From Streptomyces sp. NBC_01429 (GTDB lineage Bacteria > Actinomycetota > Actinomycetes > Streptomycetales > Streptomycetaceae): DNA of 64,000 nucleotides. Made by a program: the position numbers and the translations under genes. The stretch covers positions 6,599,501 to 6,663,500 of the forward strand of contig NZ_CP109599.1 of NCBI RefSeq assembly GCF_036231945.1, read 5' to 3'. Shown piece by piece: positions 35,443 to 42,683 of the stretch. Position 1 is the first letter of the stretch. Each line of letters begins with the position of its first letter. The notes beneath the pieces were generated by a model, which did no database searches, was not told the DNA's origin, and was given only the letters and a program-made list of their open reading frames with translations.

Positions 35443-35456
35443 GGTATATTTATACC
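35443..35456. promoter_or_regulatory. AT-rich inverted repeat in map/XRE gap
   Basis: ggtata-tt-tatacc, perfect 6-bp arms, overlaps the likely -10 of map (TATAAA/TATACC on the minus strand) and is the most AT-rich spot nearby; a plausible operator for the divergent XRE protein. Confidence 0.45.
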
Positions 35457-35470
35457 AGAGCGCGGGATGG

Positions 35471-35499
35471 TTGCCGCCGGACATCCGCCGCTCTAGCAT
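35471..35499 (+). promoter_or_regulatory. promoter of the XRE gene (leaderless)
   Basis: TTGCCG (35471-35476), 17-nt spacer, TAGCAT (35494-35499), then 6 nt to ATG 35506. Confidence 0.55.
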
Positions 35500-35505
35500 G
35501 TGCGC

Positions 35506-35775
35506 ATGGTTCGCTATCCGCTCGCCCCCGAACAGATCGAGGCGGGCCGACGCCTCGGGGCCGCGCTGCGCTCCGCCCGGGCCGGACGCAGCCCTGTCGA
35601 AGTGGCCCTGGCGGCGGAGATCTCGCCGGAGACCCTCCGCAAGATCGAGACCGGCCGGCTGCCCACGCCCGCGTTCGGTACCGTCGTCCGGCTCAGCGAG
35701 GTACTGGGCGTACCGCTGTCCGAACTCGCCGTCGTCTGGCGCACCGACCCTGCCCTGAGCCAGGCCGCCTCCTAG
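35506..35775 (+). CDS. small XRE-family regulator
   Basis: 89 aa, essentially one helix-turn-helix domain (IEAGRRLGAALRSARAGRSP, VALAAEISPETLRKIETGRL, VVRLSEVLGVPLSEL). ATG 35506 follows a good promoter by 6 nt, so it should be leaderless; GTG 35500 is an alternative. Divergent from map with a GGTATA/TATACC inverted repeat between, suggesting it controls map and perhaps itself (inference). Confidence 0.85.
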   Translation: MVRYPLAPEQIEAGRRLGAALRSARAGRSPVEVALAAEISPETLRKIETGRLPTPAFGTVVRLSEVLGVPLSELAVVWRTDPALSQAAS

Positions 35776-35865
35776 GGGCTGTCCGGAGAAAGCCGTCCGG
35801 GAGAAAGCCGTCCGGAACAAGTCCCGGAGAATGCCGTCCGGAAAGAATGCCGTCCGGAAAAAGAC
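35776..35865. repeat. degenerate short repeats (gccgtccgga)
   Basis: About six imperfect copies of a 14-18-nt unit centred on gccgtccgg followed by an A-rich tail (aaagaat, gagaaa, aaaaag) fill the gap between the XRE and TmrB-like genes. Spacing is irregular; function unknown. Confidence 0.5.
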
Positions 35866-35930
35866 CGACGCCGTGCCGCTGCTCCGCGGTGCCCGTTCCC
35901 GCGGCCCGCGCCGCGCTAGCGTGGGGCCCC

Positions 35931-36455
35931 ATGATCGTATGGCTCAACGGCACCCACGGCGTAGGCAAGACGACGACCAGTGCACTCGTGCAGCAGCTGA
36001 TCCCGGATTCCCGGGTGTTCGACGCCGAGAAGGTCGGCGAGACACTCATGGACATCACCCCCGGGCTGCCCGGGACGGACAACTTCCAGCACTGGCCGCC
36101 GTGGCGGCCGCTCGTGGTCGAGACCGCCCGCCGTGTACTCGACTACACCGGCGGCACTCTGGTGATGCCCATGACTGTCCTGGTCGAGCGGTACTGGCGC
36201 GAGATCAGCGCGGGCCTCGCCCAACATGCCATTCCGGTAAGGCACTTCGTCCTCCACGCCGACCAGGAGACCCTTCGCGGGCGCATCGCGGGCGACACCG
36301 TTCTCGGTCCCGACTCCCCGTTCCGTCTCAAATACCTGGAGCCCTACGCCGAGGCGGCCCGCACATGGCTGCACGCCGAGGCCGAGGTCGTCGACACCAC
36401 GCACCTCACGCCCGACCAGGCCGCGCTGCGGATCGCGGCGGCCGTCAAGGGCTGA
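35931..36455 (+). CDS. TmrB-like P-loop ATPase
   Basis: 174 aa. MIVWLNGTHGVGKTTTSALV contains the Walker A loop; DAEKVGETL, PPWRPLVVETAR, LVMPMTVLVERYW and HFVLHADQETLRGRI match, in order, the Bacillus subtilis TmrB protein, an ATP-binding membrane-associated protein giving tunicamycin resistance. No membrane segment is visible. Whether this one protects against tunicamycin is unknown. The ATG lies 8 nt after TAGCGT (35917-35922), so it is probably leaderless. Confidence 0.82.
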   Translation: MIVWLNGTHGVGKTTTSALVQQLIPDSRVFDAEKVGETLMDITPGLPGTDNFQHWPPWRPLVVETARRVLDYTGGTLVMPMTVLVERYWREISAGLAQHAIPVRHFVLHADQETLRGRIAGDTVLGPDSPFRLKYLEPYAEAARTWLHAEAEVVDTTHLTPDQAALRIAAAVKG

Positions 36456-36480
36456 AGGGGCCGCCCGCCACCGTGCTGCC

Positions 36481-36552
36481 CGTCCCAAGGGCTCCGGCCG
36501 TCCCAAGGGCTCCGGGCGTCCCAAGGACTCCGGCCGTCCCAAGGGCTCCGGG
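36481..36552. repeat. 18-bp tandem repeat, four copies
   Basis: Unit cgtcccaagggctccggc: copies start at 36481, 36499, 36517 and 36535, differing at one or two positions (g/c at the end; a for g in the third). It follows the TmrB-like stop by 25 nt and is noncoding on present evidence. Confidence 0.85.
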
Positions 36553-36608
36553 CTCGCGGGGCCGCGACTTCGTCGTCCTGGCCGAGGCTCCTTGCAGCCG
36601 CCGGTGGC

Positions 36609-36923
36609 TCATCGCTCCCAGACCACCGCGGTCACGTCGGTCTTCAGCCGGCGATCCGAGAAGAGCAGGCTGCCCCCGCCGCCGCGGTTCTGGGGGCTGT
36701 CCACCGGCAGCTGGACCGGACCGCCGCCCACCCCGCTGCCGTAAGCCGTCGCGCCGACCGCCGTGACCTCAGGGTCCTCGTTGATCATCGTGGTGTCGTA
36801 GCCGGCATTGCCGGCCGCCAGGATGTTCGTGCTCGCGACGGCCGGAACACTCAACGCGCCCGTACCGGTGGCCGCCGTGGCCGTCAGCACCAGCAGGCGG
36901 CGGGCAACGCGCTTCATGGACAT
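36609..36923 (-). CDS. small secreted protein with S74-like motif
   Basis: 104 aa from ATG 36923 (ggaagga upstream). Signal peptide about 1-30 (RRLLVLTATAATGTGALSVP then AVA). The mature part is Gly/Asn-rich and ends LLFSDRRLKTDVTAVVWER. SDRRLKTDV is the motif with which peptidase S74 (tail-fibre chaperone) domains begin, but the rest of that domain is absent, so this is either a remnant or a short Streptomyces family that uses the same motif. No function assigned. Confidence 0.65.
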   Translation of the reverse strand: MSMKRVARRLLVLTATAATGTGALSVPAVASTNILAAGNAGYDTTMINEDPEVTAVGATAYGSGVGGGPVQLPVDSPQNRGGGGSLLFSDRRLKTDVTAVVWER

Positions 36924-37015
36924 GGGGCATCCTTCCGGCCGGGACGCCGAGTGCGTCCGCGACACCCCTAACGGCCTCATGCTCCAAAGGGCACGCGGGC
37001 ACGCGGGCGCGCAGG

Positions 37016-37681
37016 TCAGGCCAGGCCCGCCTCGATGGCTCGACGGACGGCGTCGGCCCGGTCGCGGATCCCCGCTTTGGCGAAGAGGTTGTTGATGTGG
37101 GTCTTGACCGTGGCCTCGCTGATGAAGAGCTTCTCGGCGATGCCCCGGTTGGGCAGGCCCCGGCCGATCAGCGTGAGTACCTCGCGTTCGCGGGGTGTGA
37201 GGTCTTCGGGCAGGGACTGTCCCGGCACCGGCGCCTTGGTCCTGACGGTGGCGAGCAGCCGGTCCTGGACCTCGCGGTCGAGTACGGACTGACCGGCGGC
37301 GGCGGCCCGGATCGCCCGGATGATGTCCTGGCGCCCCGCGTTCTTGGTCAGGTAGCCCCGGGCCCCCGCGCTCAGCGCGCCCAGGATCGATTCGTCGTCG
37401 GCGAAGGTGGTCAGCACCACCACCGCCACCTCCGGGTACTCCTCGCCCAGCCGACGGGTCGCCTCGATCCCGTCCATCACGGGCATGCGCAGGTCCATCA
37501 GCACGACGTCCACCGGCCCGGAGGCGACAGCCGTCAGCACCTCGCTCCCGTCCGCGGCGGCCGCGACCACGTCGATGTCCTCGGACAGCCCGAGGACCGC
37601 GGCGAGCGGCTCCCGGACGGCGGCCTGATCGTCGGCGACGATCACCCTCAACCGCTGCGGTTTCTCGGTCGGTCCACTCAT
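37016..37681 (-). CDS. NarL/LuxR-type response regulator
   Basis: 221 aa. Receiver domain with phospho-acceptor Asp in VVLMDLRMPVMDG (about 62), Thr in VVLTTFADD and Lys in GYLTKNAG; C-terminal LuxR helix-turn-helix (LTPREREVLTLIGRGLPNRG, about 160-215). Start overlaps the kinase stop by 4 nt (ATGA). Forms a pair with the DesK-like kinase; target genes unknown, possibly the neighbouring membrane protein. Confidence 0.93.
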   Translation of the reverse strand: MSGPTEKPQRLRVIVADDQAAVREPLAAVLGLSEDIDVVAAAADGSEVLTAVASGPVDVVLMDLRMPVMDGIEATRRLGEEYPEVAVVVLTTFADDESILGALSAGARGYLTKNAGRQDIIRAIRAAAAGQSVLDREVQDRLLATVRTKAPVPGQSLPEDLTPREREVLTLIGRGLPNRGIAEKLFISEATVKTHINNLFAKAGIRDRADAVRRAIEAGLA

Positions 37682-38889
37682 CCCGGGATCACTGCCTCCA
37701 CTTGCCAGCCGCCCTGGTCCGGTCCCTCGGTGACCGGGCCCGTGGTGACGGTTCCGCCCAGCAGGGCGACGCGTTCGCGCATGCCGATCAACCCCATTCC
37801 GCTGCCGACGCCCGCGTTCACCTCACGGGTGGCGGGGCGGTTGCGGATCCTCAGTGTGGTCGACGAGACGGCGAACGTCAGCTCCACACCGACATCTCCC
37901 CCGGGAGCGTGCCGTGCGGCGTTGGTCAGCGCCTCCTGGGCGATCCGCAGCAGATTCTGGGTCACCCGGGCCGGCGCCTCACGGACGGTTCCGGTGACGG
38001 TGAGAGCGTCACGGTGGCCCGACGATTCGAGCATCGCGGTCAGGCTCTCCAGCAGCGGCAGCGAGTCCTCGCGCAGCGCGTGCACGGTCCACTGCGCCTG
38101 TTTCAGGCTCTCCTTGACCAGGCCGTGGGCCTTGTCGTTGGCCTCCCGGACCTTCTCCAGGTCACCGGTGTCGATCAGCGCGTCGGCCAGTTCCAGCTGC
38201 ATGTTGATCCCGGCCAGCGAGTGCGCCAGGACGTCGTGCACGTCCCGGGCGATCCGGCCGCGCTCGGTCAGCACGGCGGTCCGGGCCTCGGCCCGGGCGG
38301 CGCGTTCGGCCGACTCCGCCGCCACGATCGCCGCGAGTACGGCCCGGCGCTGACCGCGGTTGATGATGCCGACCAGGACCGGCGCGCCGGTGGAGAGGCC
38401 GAGGGCCCAGGGCAGCAGGTGGTGCCCGGGACCGAGGTGGAAGTACAGGACACCGCCGCAGAGCAGACTGCACATCCCCGCGAGAACGAGAGCGGGCCTG
38501 GTCTCCAGCCGGTATCCGATGTGACCGGCGAGGAAGAAGGCGAAAAGGTAGCCCGTTCCGCTGCGGCTGACGCCGATCAGGGCGGCCGCGGCGACGATGC
38601 CGAGGGTCAGCCAGACGAGAGCGAGGTGCTTGGGGACCCTGTTCTCGGGCAGCCGCCGGGCCAGCAGCGCCGCGGAGTTGATCACGAAGAGGACGGCGAC
38701 GGCCAGCCCCCGGCCGCTGAGGCCCATGGGCCGGATCGTCAGGATTCCGGCGACGACGACCGCGAGGGTCAGCACCCACTGCACCCGCGGATCCTGTCCG
38801 GGAACCGGCCGCGGGCCCGCCCCCCGGGTCGCGGCCTTTCCGGGGGGCGGGGCGCTCTCGGTCGCGGACACGGGCAGAACATTACGCAC
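37678..38889 (-). CDS. DesK-type membrane sensor kinase
   Basis: 403 aa from GTG 38889. A sensor of about five membrane segments (VLTLAVVVAGILTIRPMG; LFVINSAALLA; LVWLTLGIVAAAALIGVS; LFAFFLAGHIGY; LVLAGMCSLLCGGVLYF) is followed by HisKA_3 (RGRIARDVHDVLAHSLAGI, His about 213) and HATPase (NAARHAPGGDVGVEL; GMGLIGMRERVALLGG). Paired with the NarL regulator by a 4-nt overlap. It begins 2 nt after the upstream membrane-protein gene, so the three form an operon. Confidence 0.92.
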   Translation of the reverse strand: MRNVLPVSATESAPPPGKAATRGAGPRPVPGQDPRVQWVLTLAVVVAGILTIRPMGLSGRGLAVAVLFVINSAALLARRLPENRVPKHLALVWLTLGIVAAAALIGVSRSGTGYLFAFFLAGHIGYRLETRPALVLAGMCSLLCGGVLYFHLGPGHHLLPWALGLSTGAPVLVGIINRGQRRAVLAAIVAAESAERAARAEARTAVLTERGRIARDVHDVLAHSLAGINMQLELADALIDTGDLEKVREANDKAHGLVKESLKQAQWTVHALREDSLPLLESLTAMLESSGHRDALTVTGTVREAPARVTQNLLRIAQEALTNAARHAPGGDVGVELTFAVSSTTLRIRNRPATREVNAGVGSGMGLIGMRERVALLGGTVTTGPVTEGPDQGGWQVEAVIPG

Positions 38890-38891
38890 GG

Positions 38892-39416
38892 TCAGGCCGT
38901 ACGGTCGAAGACGGGCACGGGGCGGGTCGCCGTCCGGGTCCGGCTCCGTATGAAGATCGTGGCCAGCCGGGTGACCACTTCGGTGACTGCCATCAACACG
39001 AACGCCGCCACCCAAGCCTGGTCGCTGGTGATCTGGTGGGCGATGCTGAACCGGGCGACGTCGTCGGCGCCACCGCCGTGCTCGATCCACATCTGGAAAC
39101 CGATCCGCGCCCCCATGCCCACGACCCACAGGATCGCCGACACCGCACCGGCCTTGATCAGGACGTGCTCGCCGACCGTCCGGATCCGGGTGTAGACGCC
39201 ACCGGCGACGCCGAGCGCGGCACCCACGCTCATCAGGGCCCCGATCAGCACCAGGTCGTTGCCCGCGGTGGGAACGCTGTCCAGGTACGAGTGGGCCACG
39301 AAGGCCACGATCCCCAGCGGGATCAGGAAGGACTTGAGGTCGAGCCGGCCTTCCCGCAGCTGCCGGAAGACGATGAGGACGAGGGCGATATCGGTGATCC
39401 ACTCGGTCGTTGTCAT
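38892..39416 (-). CDS. integral membrane protein of the two-component operon
   Basis: 174 aa, about five hydrophobic segments (WITDIALVLIVFRQL; SFLIPLGIVAFVAHSYL; LVLIGALMSVGAALGVAGGVY; LIKAGAVSAILWVVGMGARI; AWVAAFVLMAVTEVVTRLAT). Topology recalls CcdC/DUF1453 proteins but I cannot confirm it. It is first in the operon with the DesK/NarL pair and may be its sensor partner or target. Start 39416 is preferred over an upstream start at 39530 because the latter segment lacks coding character. Confidence 0.7.
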   Translation of the reverse strand: MTTTEWITDIALVLIVFRQLREGRLDLKSFLIPLGIVAFVAHSYLDSVPTAGNDLVLIGALMSVGAALGVAGGVYTRIRTVGEHVLIKAGAVSAILWVVGMGARIGFQMWIEHGGGADDVARFSIAHQITSDQAWVAAFVLMAVTEVVTRLATIFIRSRTRTATRPVPVFDRTA

Positions 39417-39524
39417 GCCCCAAGACTGCTGCGACGAGGCCCGGAGCACCTGGACCCATGGGTGGACATCGGGGGTGGAGATCAACCGCTCCCCGATGTC
39501 CGCGGGGCGCCCCCGCGCCACCCG

Positions 39525-39553
39525 TTGCATAAAACTGCGTACGTACGTATAGT
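39525..39553 (+). promoter_or_regulatory. argC promoter with ARG-box-like operator
   Basis: TTGCAT (39525-39530), 17-nt spacer, TATAGT (39548-39553), near-consensus. The segment ttgcataaaactgcgtacg overlapping the promoter resembles Streptomyces ARG boxes (TTGCATAAA..TGCA), where ArgR would block RNA polymerase when arginine is plentiful. Shine-Dalgarno gaggagga at 39566-39573. Confidence 0.75.
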
Positions 39554-39580
39554 CATGCCATTACCGAGGAGGATTTTTCG

Positions 39581-40618
39581 ATGGCTGTACGTGCTCTTCG
39601 CGCCGCCGTGGCCGGGGCGAGCGGATACGCGGGCGGGGAAGTGCTCCGGCTGCTGCTCGGTCATCCCGGGATCGAGATCGGAGCCCTCACCGGCAATTCC
39701 AACGCGGGCCAGCCGCTCGGCGGGCTTCAGCCGCATCTGGCGCCGCTGGCCGACCGGGTGCTGGAGCCGACCACCGCCGAGGTGCTCGCCGGGCACGACG
39801 TGGTGTTCCTCGCGCTGCCGCACGGGCAGTCCGCCGCCGTCGCCGAGCAGCTCGGCGACGATGTGCTCGTCGTCGACATGGGCGCCGACTTCCGGCTGCG
39901 GGACGCGGCGGACTGGGAGCGGTTCTACGGCTCCCCGCACGCCGGGACCTGGCCGTACGGGCTGCCCGAGCTGCCGGGCGGGCGCGCCGCGCTGGCCGGG
40001 AGCAGGCGGATCGCCGTGCCCGGCTGCTACCCCACGGCCGTCTCGCTCGCGCTCTTCCCGGCGTACGCGGCCGGTCTCGCCGAGCCCGAGGCCGTCATCA
40101 CCGCCGCCTCCGGCACCTCCGGCGCGGGCAAGGCAGCCAAGCCGCATCTGCTCGGCTCCGAGGTGATGGGCTCCATGTCGCCGTACGGCGTCGGCGGCGG
40201 CCACCGGCACACCCCCGAAATGATCCAGAACCTCAGCGCCGCGGCGGGGGAGCGGATCACCGTGTCCTTCACCCCCACCCTCGCCCCCATGCCGCGCGGC
40301 ATCCTCGCCACCTGCTCCGCCAGGGCACGCCCCGGCACCACCGCCCAGGACGTACGGGACGCCTACGAGAAGGCGTTCGCCGACGAGCCGTTCGTCCGGC
40401 TGCTCCCCGAGGGGCAGTGGCCCGCCACCGCGTCCGTGTACGGCTCCAACGCCGCGCAGGTCCAGGTCGCGTACGACGAGCACGCCGGCCGCGTCATCGC
40501 GATCAGCGCCATCGACAACCTCACCAAGGGCACCGCCGGCGGCGCGGTGCAGAGCATGAACATCGCCCTCGGACTCCCCGAGGACACCGGACTCTCCACG
40601 ATCGGAGTGGCACCTTGA
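39581..40618 (+). CDS. argC: N-acetyl-gamma-glutamyl-phosphate reductase
   Basis: 345 aa. NADP motif AAVAGASGYAGGEVLRLLLGHP (start), catalytic Cys in AVPGCYPTAVSLAL (about 148), and GGHRHTPEMIQNL. It reduces N-acetylglutamyl phosphate to the semialdehyde, third step of arginine synthesis. First gene of argCJBDR; gaggagga lies 7 nt upstream. Confidence 0.97.
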   Translation: MAVRALRAAVAGASGYAGGEVLRLLLGHPGIEIGALTGNSNAGQPLGGLQPHLAPLADRVLEPTTAEVLAGHDVVFLALPHGQSAAVAEQLGDDVLVVDMGADFRLRDAADWERFYGSPHAGTWPYGLPELPGGRAALAGSRRIAVPGCYPTAVSLALFPAYAAGLAEPEAVITAASGTSGAGKAAKPHLLGSEVMGSMSPYGVGGGHRHTPEMIQNLSAAAGERITVSFTPTLAPMPRGILATCSARARPGTTAQDVRDAYEKAFADEPFVRLLPEGQWPATASVYGSNAAQVQVAYDEHAGRVIAISAIDNLTKGTAGGAVQSMNIALGLPEDTGLSTIGVAP

Positions 40619-41781
40619 GCGTCACCGCAGCGAAGGGATTCACGGCGGCGGGCATCGCGGCCGGAATCAAGGAGAACGGCGGACCCGACCTGGCCCTCGT
40701 GGTCAACAACGGTCCGCGCCGCGCCGCCGCGGGCGTCTTCACCTCCAACCGCGTCAAGGCCGCCCCGGTCCTCTGGTCCGAGCAGGTGCTCAAGGGCGGC
40801 GCCGTCACCGCCGTCGTCCTCAACTCCGGTGGCGCCAACGCCTGCACCGGACCGAAGGGCTTCCAGGACACCCACGCCACCGCCGAGCACGCGGCGGCCG
40901 TGCTGGAGGGGCACAGCGCCGGTGAGATCGCCGTCGCCTCCACCGGTCTGATCGGCCTGCTGCTGCCCATGGACAAGCTGCTGCCCGGCATCGGGAAGGC
41001 CGCCACCGAGCTGTCCGCGCACGGCGGCGAGAAGGCCGCGATCGCCATCAAGACCACCGACACCGTGCACAAAACCGCCGTCGCCGGCGGCGAGAGCGAC
41101 GGAGTGGCCTGGAGCGTCGGCGGCATGGCCAAGGGCGCGGGCATGCTCGCCCCCGGCCTCGCCACCATGCTCGTCGTCCTCACCACCGACGCCGACATCG
41201 AGACCCCGGCGCTGGACACCGCGCTGCGCGCCGCCACCCGCACCACCTTCGACCGCGTCGACTCCGACGGCTGCATGTCCACCAACGACACCGTGCTGCT
41301 GCTCGCCTCCGGCGCCTCCGGCGCGACCCCCGCGTACGACGAGTTCGCCGAGGCCGTCCGTACCGTCTGCGCGGACCTGGCACGCCAGCTGATCGGTGAC
41401 GCGGAAGGCGCCTCCAAGGACATCCGCATCGAGGTGATCAACGCCGCGACCGAGGACGACGCCGTCGAGGTGGGCCGCTCCATCGCCCGCAACAACCTCC
41501 TCAAGTGCGCCATCCACGGCGAGGACCCCAACTGGGGCCGCGTCCTGTCCGCCATCGGCACCACGGCCGCCGCCTTCGACCCCGACCGGCTCAATGTCGC
41601 CATCAACGACGTATGGGTCTGCAAGGACGGCTCGGTGGGCGAGGACCGCGACCTGGTCGACATGCGCTACCGCGAGGTACGGATCACCGCCGACCTCTCG
41701 GCCGGTACGGAGTCGGCCGTCATCTGGGCCAACGACCTGACGGCCGACTACGTCCACGAGAACAGCGCGTACAGCTCATGA
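40615..41781 (+). CDS. argJ: bifunctional ornithine acetyltransferase/N-acetylglutamate synthase
   Basis: 388 aa. The precursor self-cleaves at ATMLV (APGLATMLVVLTTD, about residue 183-187), leaving the nucleophilic Thr at the beta-chain N-terminus. ArgJ moves the acetyl group from acetylornithine to glutamate, closing the acetyl cycle, and in bifunctional forms also uses acetyl-CoA. The start is TTG at 40615, overlapping the argC stop as TTGA, with ggag at 40604-40607; no in-frame ATG or GTG is close. Confidence 0.96.
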   Translation: MSVTAAKGFTAAGIAAGIKENGGPDLALVVNNGPRRAAAGVFTSNRVKAAPVLWSEQVLKGGAVTAVVLNSGGANACTGPKGFQDTHATAEHAAAVLEGHSAGEIAVASTGLIGLLLPMDKLLPGIGKAATELSAHGGEKAAIAIKTTDTVHKTAVAGGESDGVAWSVGGMAKGAGMLAPGLATMLVVLTTDADIETPALDTALRAATRTTFDRVDSDGCMSTNDTVLLLASGASGATPAYDEFAEAVRTVCADLARQLIGDAEGASKDIRIEVINAATEDDAVEVGRSIARNNLLKCAIHGEDPNWGRVLSAIGTTAAAFDPDRLNVAINDVWVCKDGSVGEDRDLVDMRYREVRITADLSAGTESAVIWANDLTADYVHENSAYSS

Positions 41782-42683
41782 CCGCCCGCAAGCACACCGC
41801 GCTGCCCAAGGCGCAGATCCTCATCGAGGCGCTGCCCTGGCTCACCCGCCACCACGGCAAAACCGTCGTCATCAAATTCGGCGGCAACGCCATGATCGAC
41901 GAGGAACTCAAGGCCGCCTTCGCCCAGGACGTCGTCTTCCTGCGGCAGGCCGGTCTCAAGCCCGTCGTCGTGCACGGCGGCGGCCCCCAGATCAACGCGC
42001 AGCTCGACCGGCACGGCCTGGTCAGCGAGTTCAAGGCCGGACTGCGGGTCACCACACCCGAGGCCATGGACGTCGTACGGATGGTGCTGGCCGGCCAGGT
42101 CCAGCGCGAGCTGGTCGGGCTGCTCAACCAGCACGGCCCGCTCGCCGTCGGCATGACCGGCGAGGACGCGCACACCATCACAGCGACCCGGCACCGGCCG
42201 CTCATCGACGGCGAACCGGTCGACATCGGCCGGGTCGGCGAGATCACCGAGATCGACACGGGCGCCATCGAGGCGCTGCTCGCGGACGGCCGCATCCCGG
42301 TCATCTCGTCCATCGCGCGCAGCGCCGACGACGGACACGTCTACAACGTCAACGCCGACACGGCCGCCGCCGCGCTCGCCGCCGCCCTGGGCGCCGAGAC
42401 GCTGATGGTCCTCACCGATGTCGAGGGGCTGTACGAGGACTGGCCCAACAGCGACGACGTGATCAGCCGGCTCACCGCCCGCCAGTTGGAGAAGCTGCTG
42501 CCCGAGCTGTCCAGCGGCATGGTGCCCAAGATGGAGGGCTGTCTGCACGCCGTGCGCAACGGCGTCACCACCGCGCGCGTACTGGACGGACGGGTCCAGC
42601 ACTCGATCCTGCTGGAGATCTTCACCGACGAGGGAATCGGCACGATGGTCGTGCCGGACGGACCGGAAGGGAGCACGAAGTGA
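41778..42683 (+). CDS. argB: acetylglutamate kinase
   Basis: 301 aa; ATG overlaps the argJ stop (ATGA). Amino-acid kinase motifs VVIKFGGNAMID, VVVHGGGPQIN (about 66-76), NVNADTAAAALAAALGAE and LTDVEGLY. It phosphorylates N-acetylglutamate, usually the arginine-inhibited step. The N-terminal KAQILIEALPWL helix is the kind of extension found in arginine-sensitive hexameric enzymes. Confidence 0.97.
   Translation: MTARKHTALPKAQILIEALPWLTRHHGKTVVIKFGGNAMIDEELKAAFAQDVVFLRQAGLKPVVVHGGGPQINAQLDRHGLVSEFKAGLRVTTPEAMDVVRMVLAGQVQRELVGLLNQHGPLAVGMTGEDAHTITATRHRPLIDGEPVDIGRVGEITEIDTGAIEALLADGRIPVISSIARSADDGHVYNVNADTAAAALAAALGAETLMVLTDVEGLYEDWPNSDDVISRLTARQLEKLLPELSSGMVPKMEGCLHAVRNGVTTARVLDGRVQHSILLEIFTDEGIGTMVVPDGPEGSTK

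Noticed and set aside
36481..36552. Repeat array as a CRISPR
   Set aside because: Units are 18 bp directly abutting with no spacers, and no cas genes are present.
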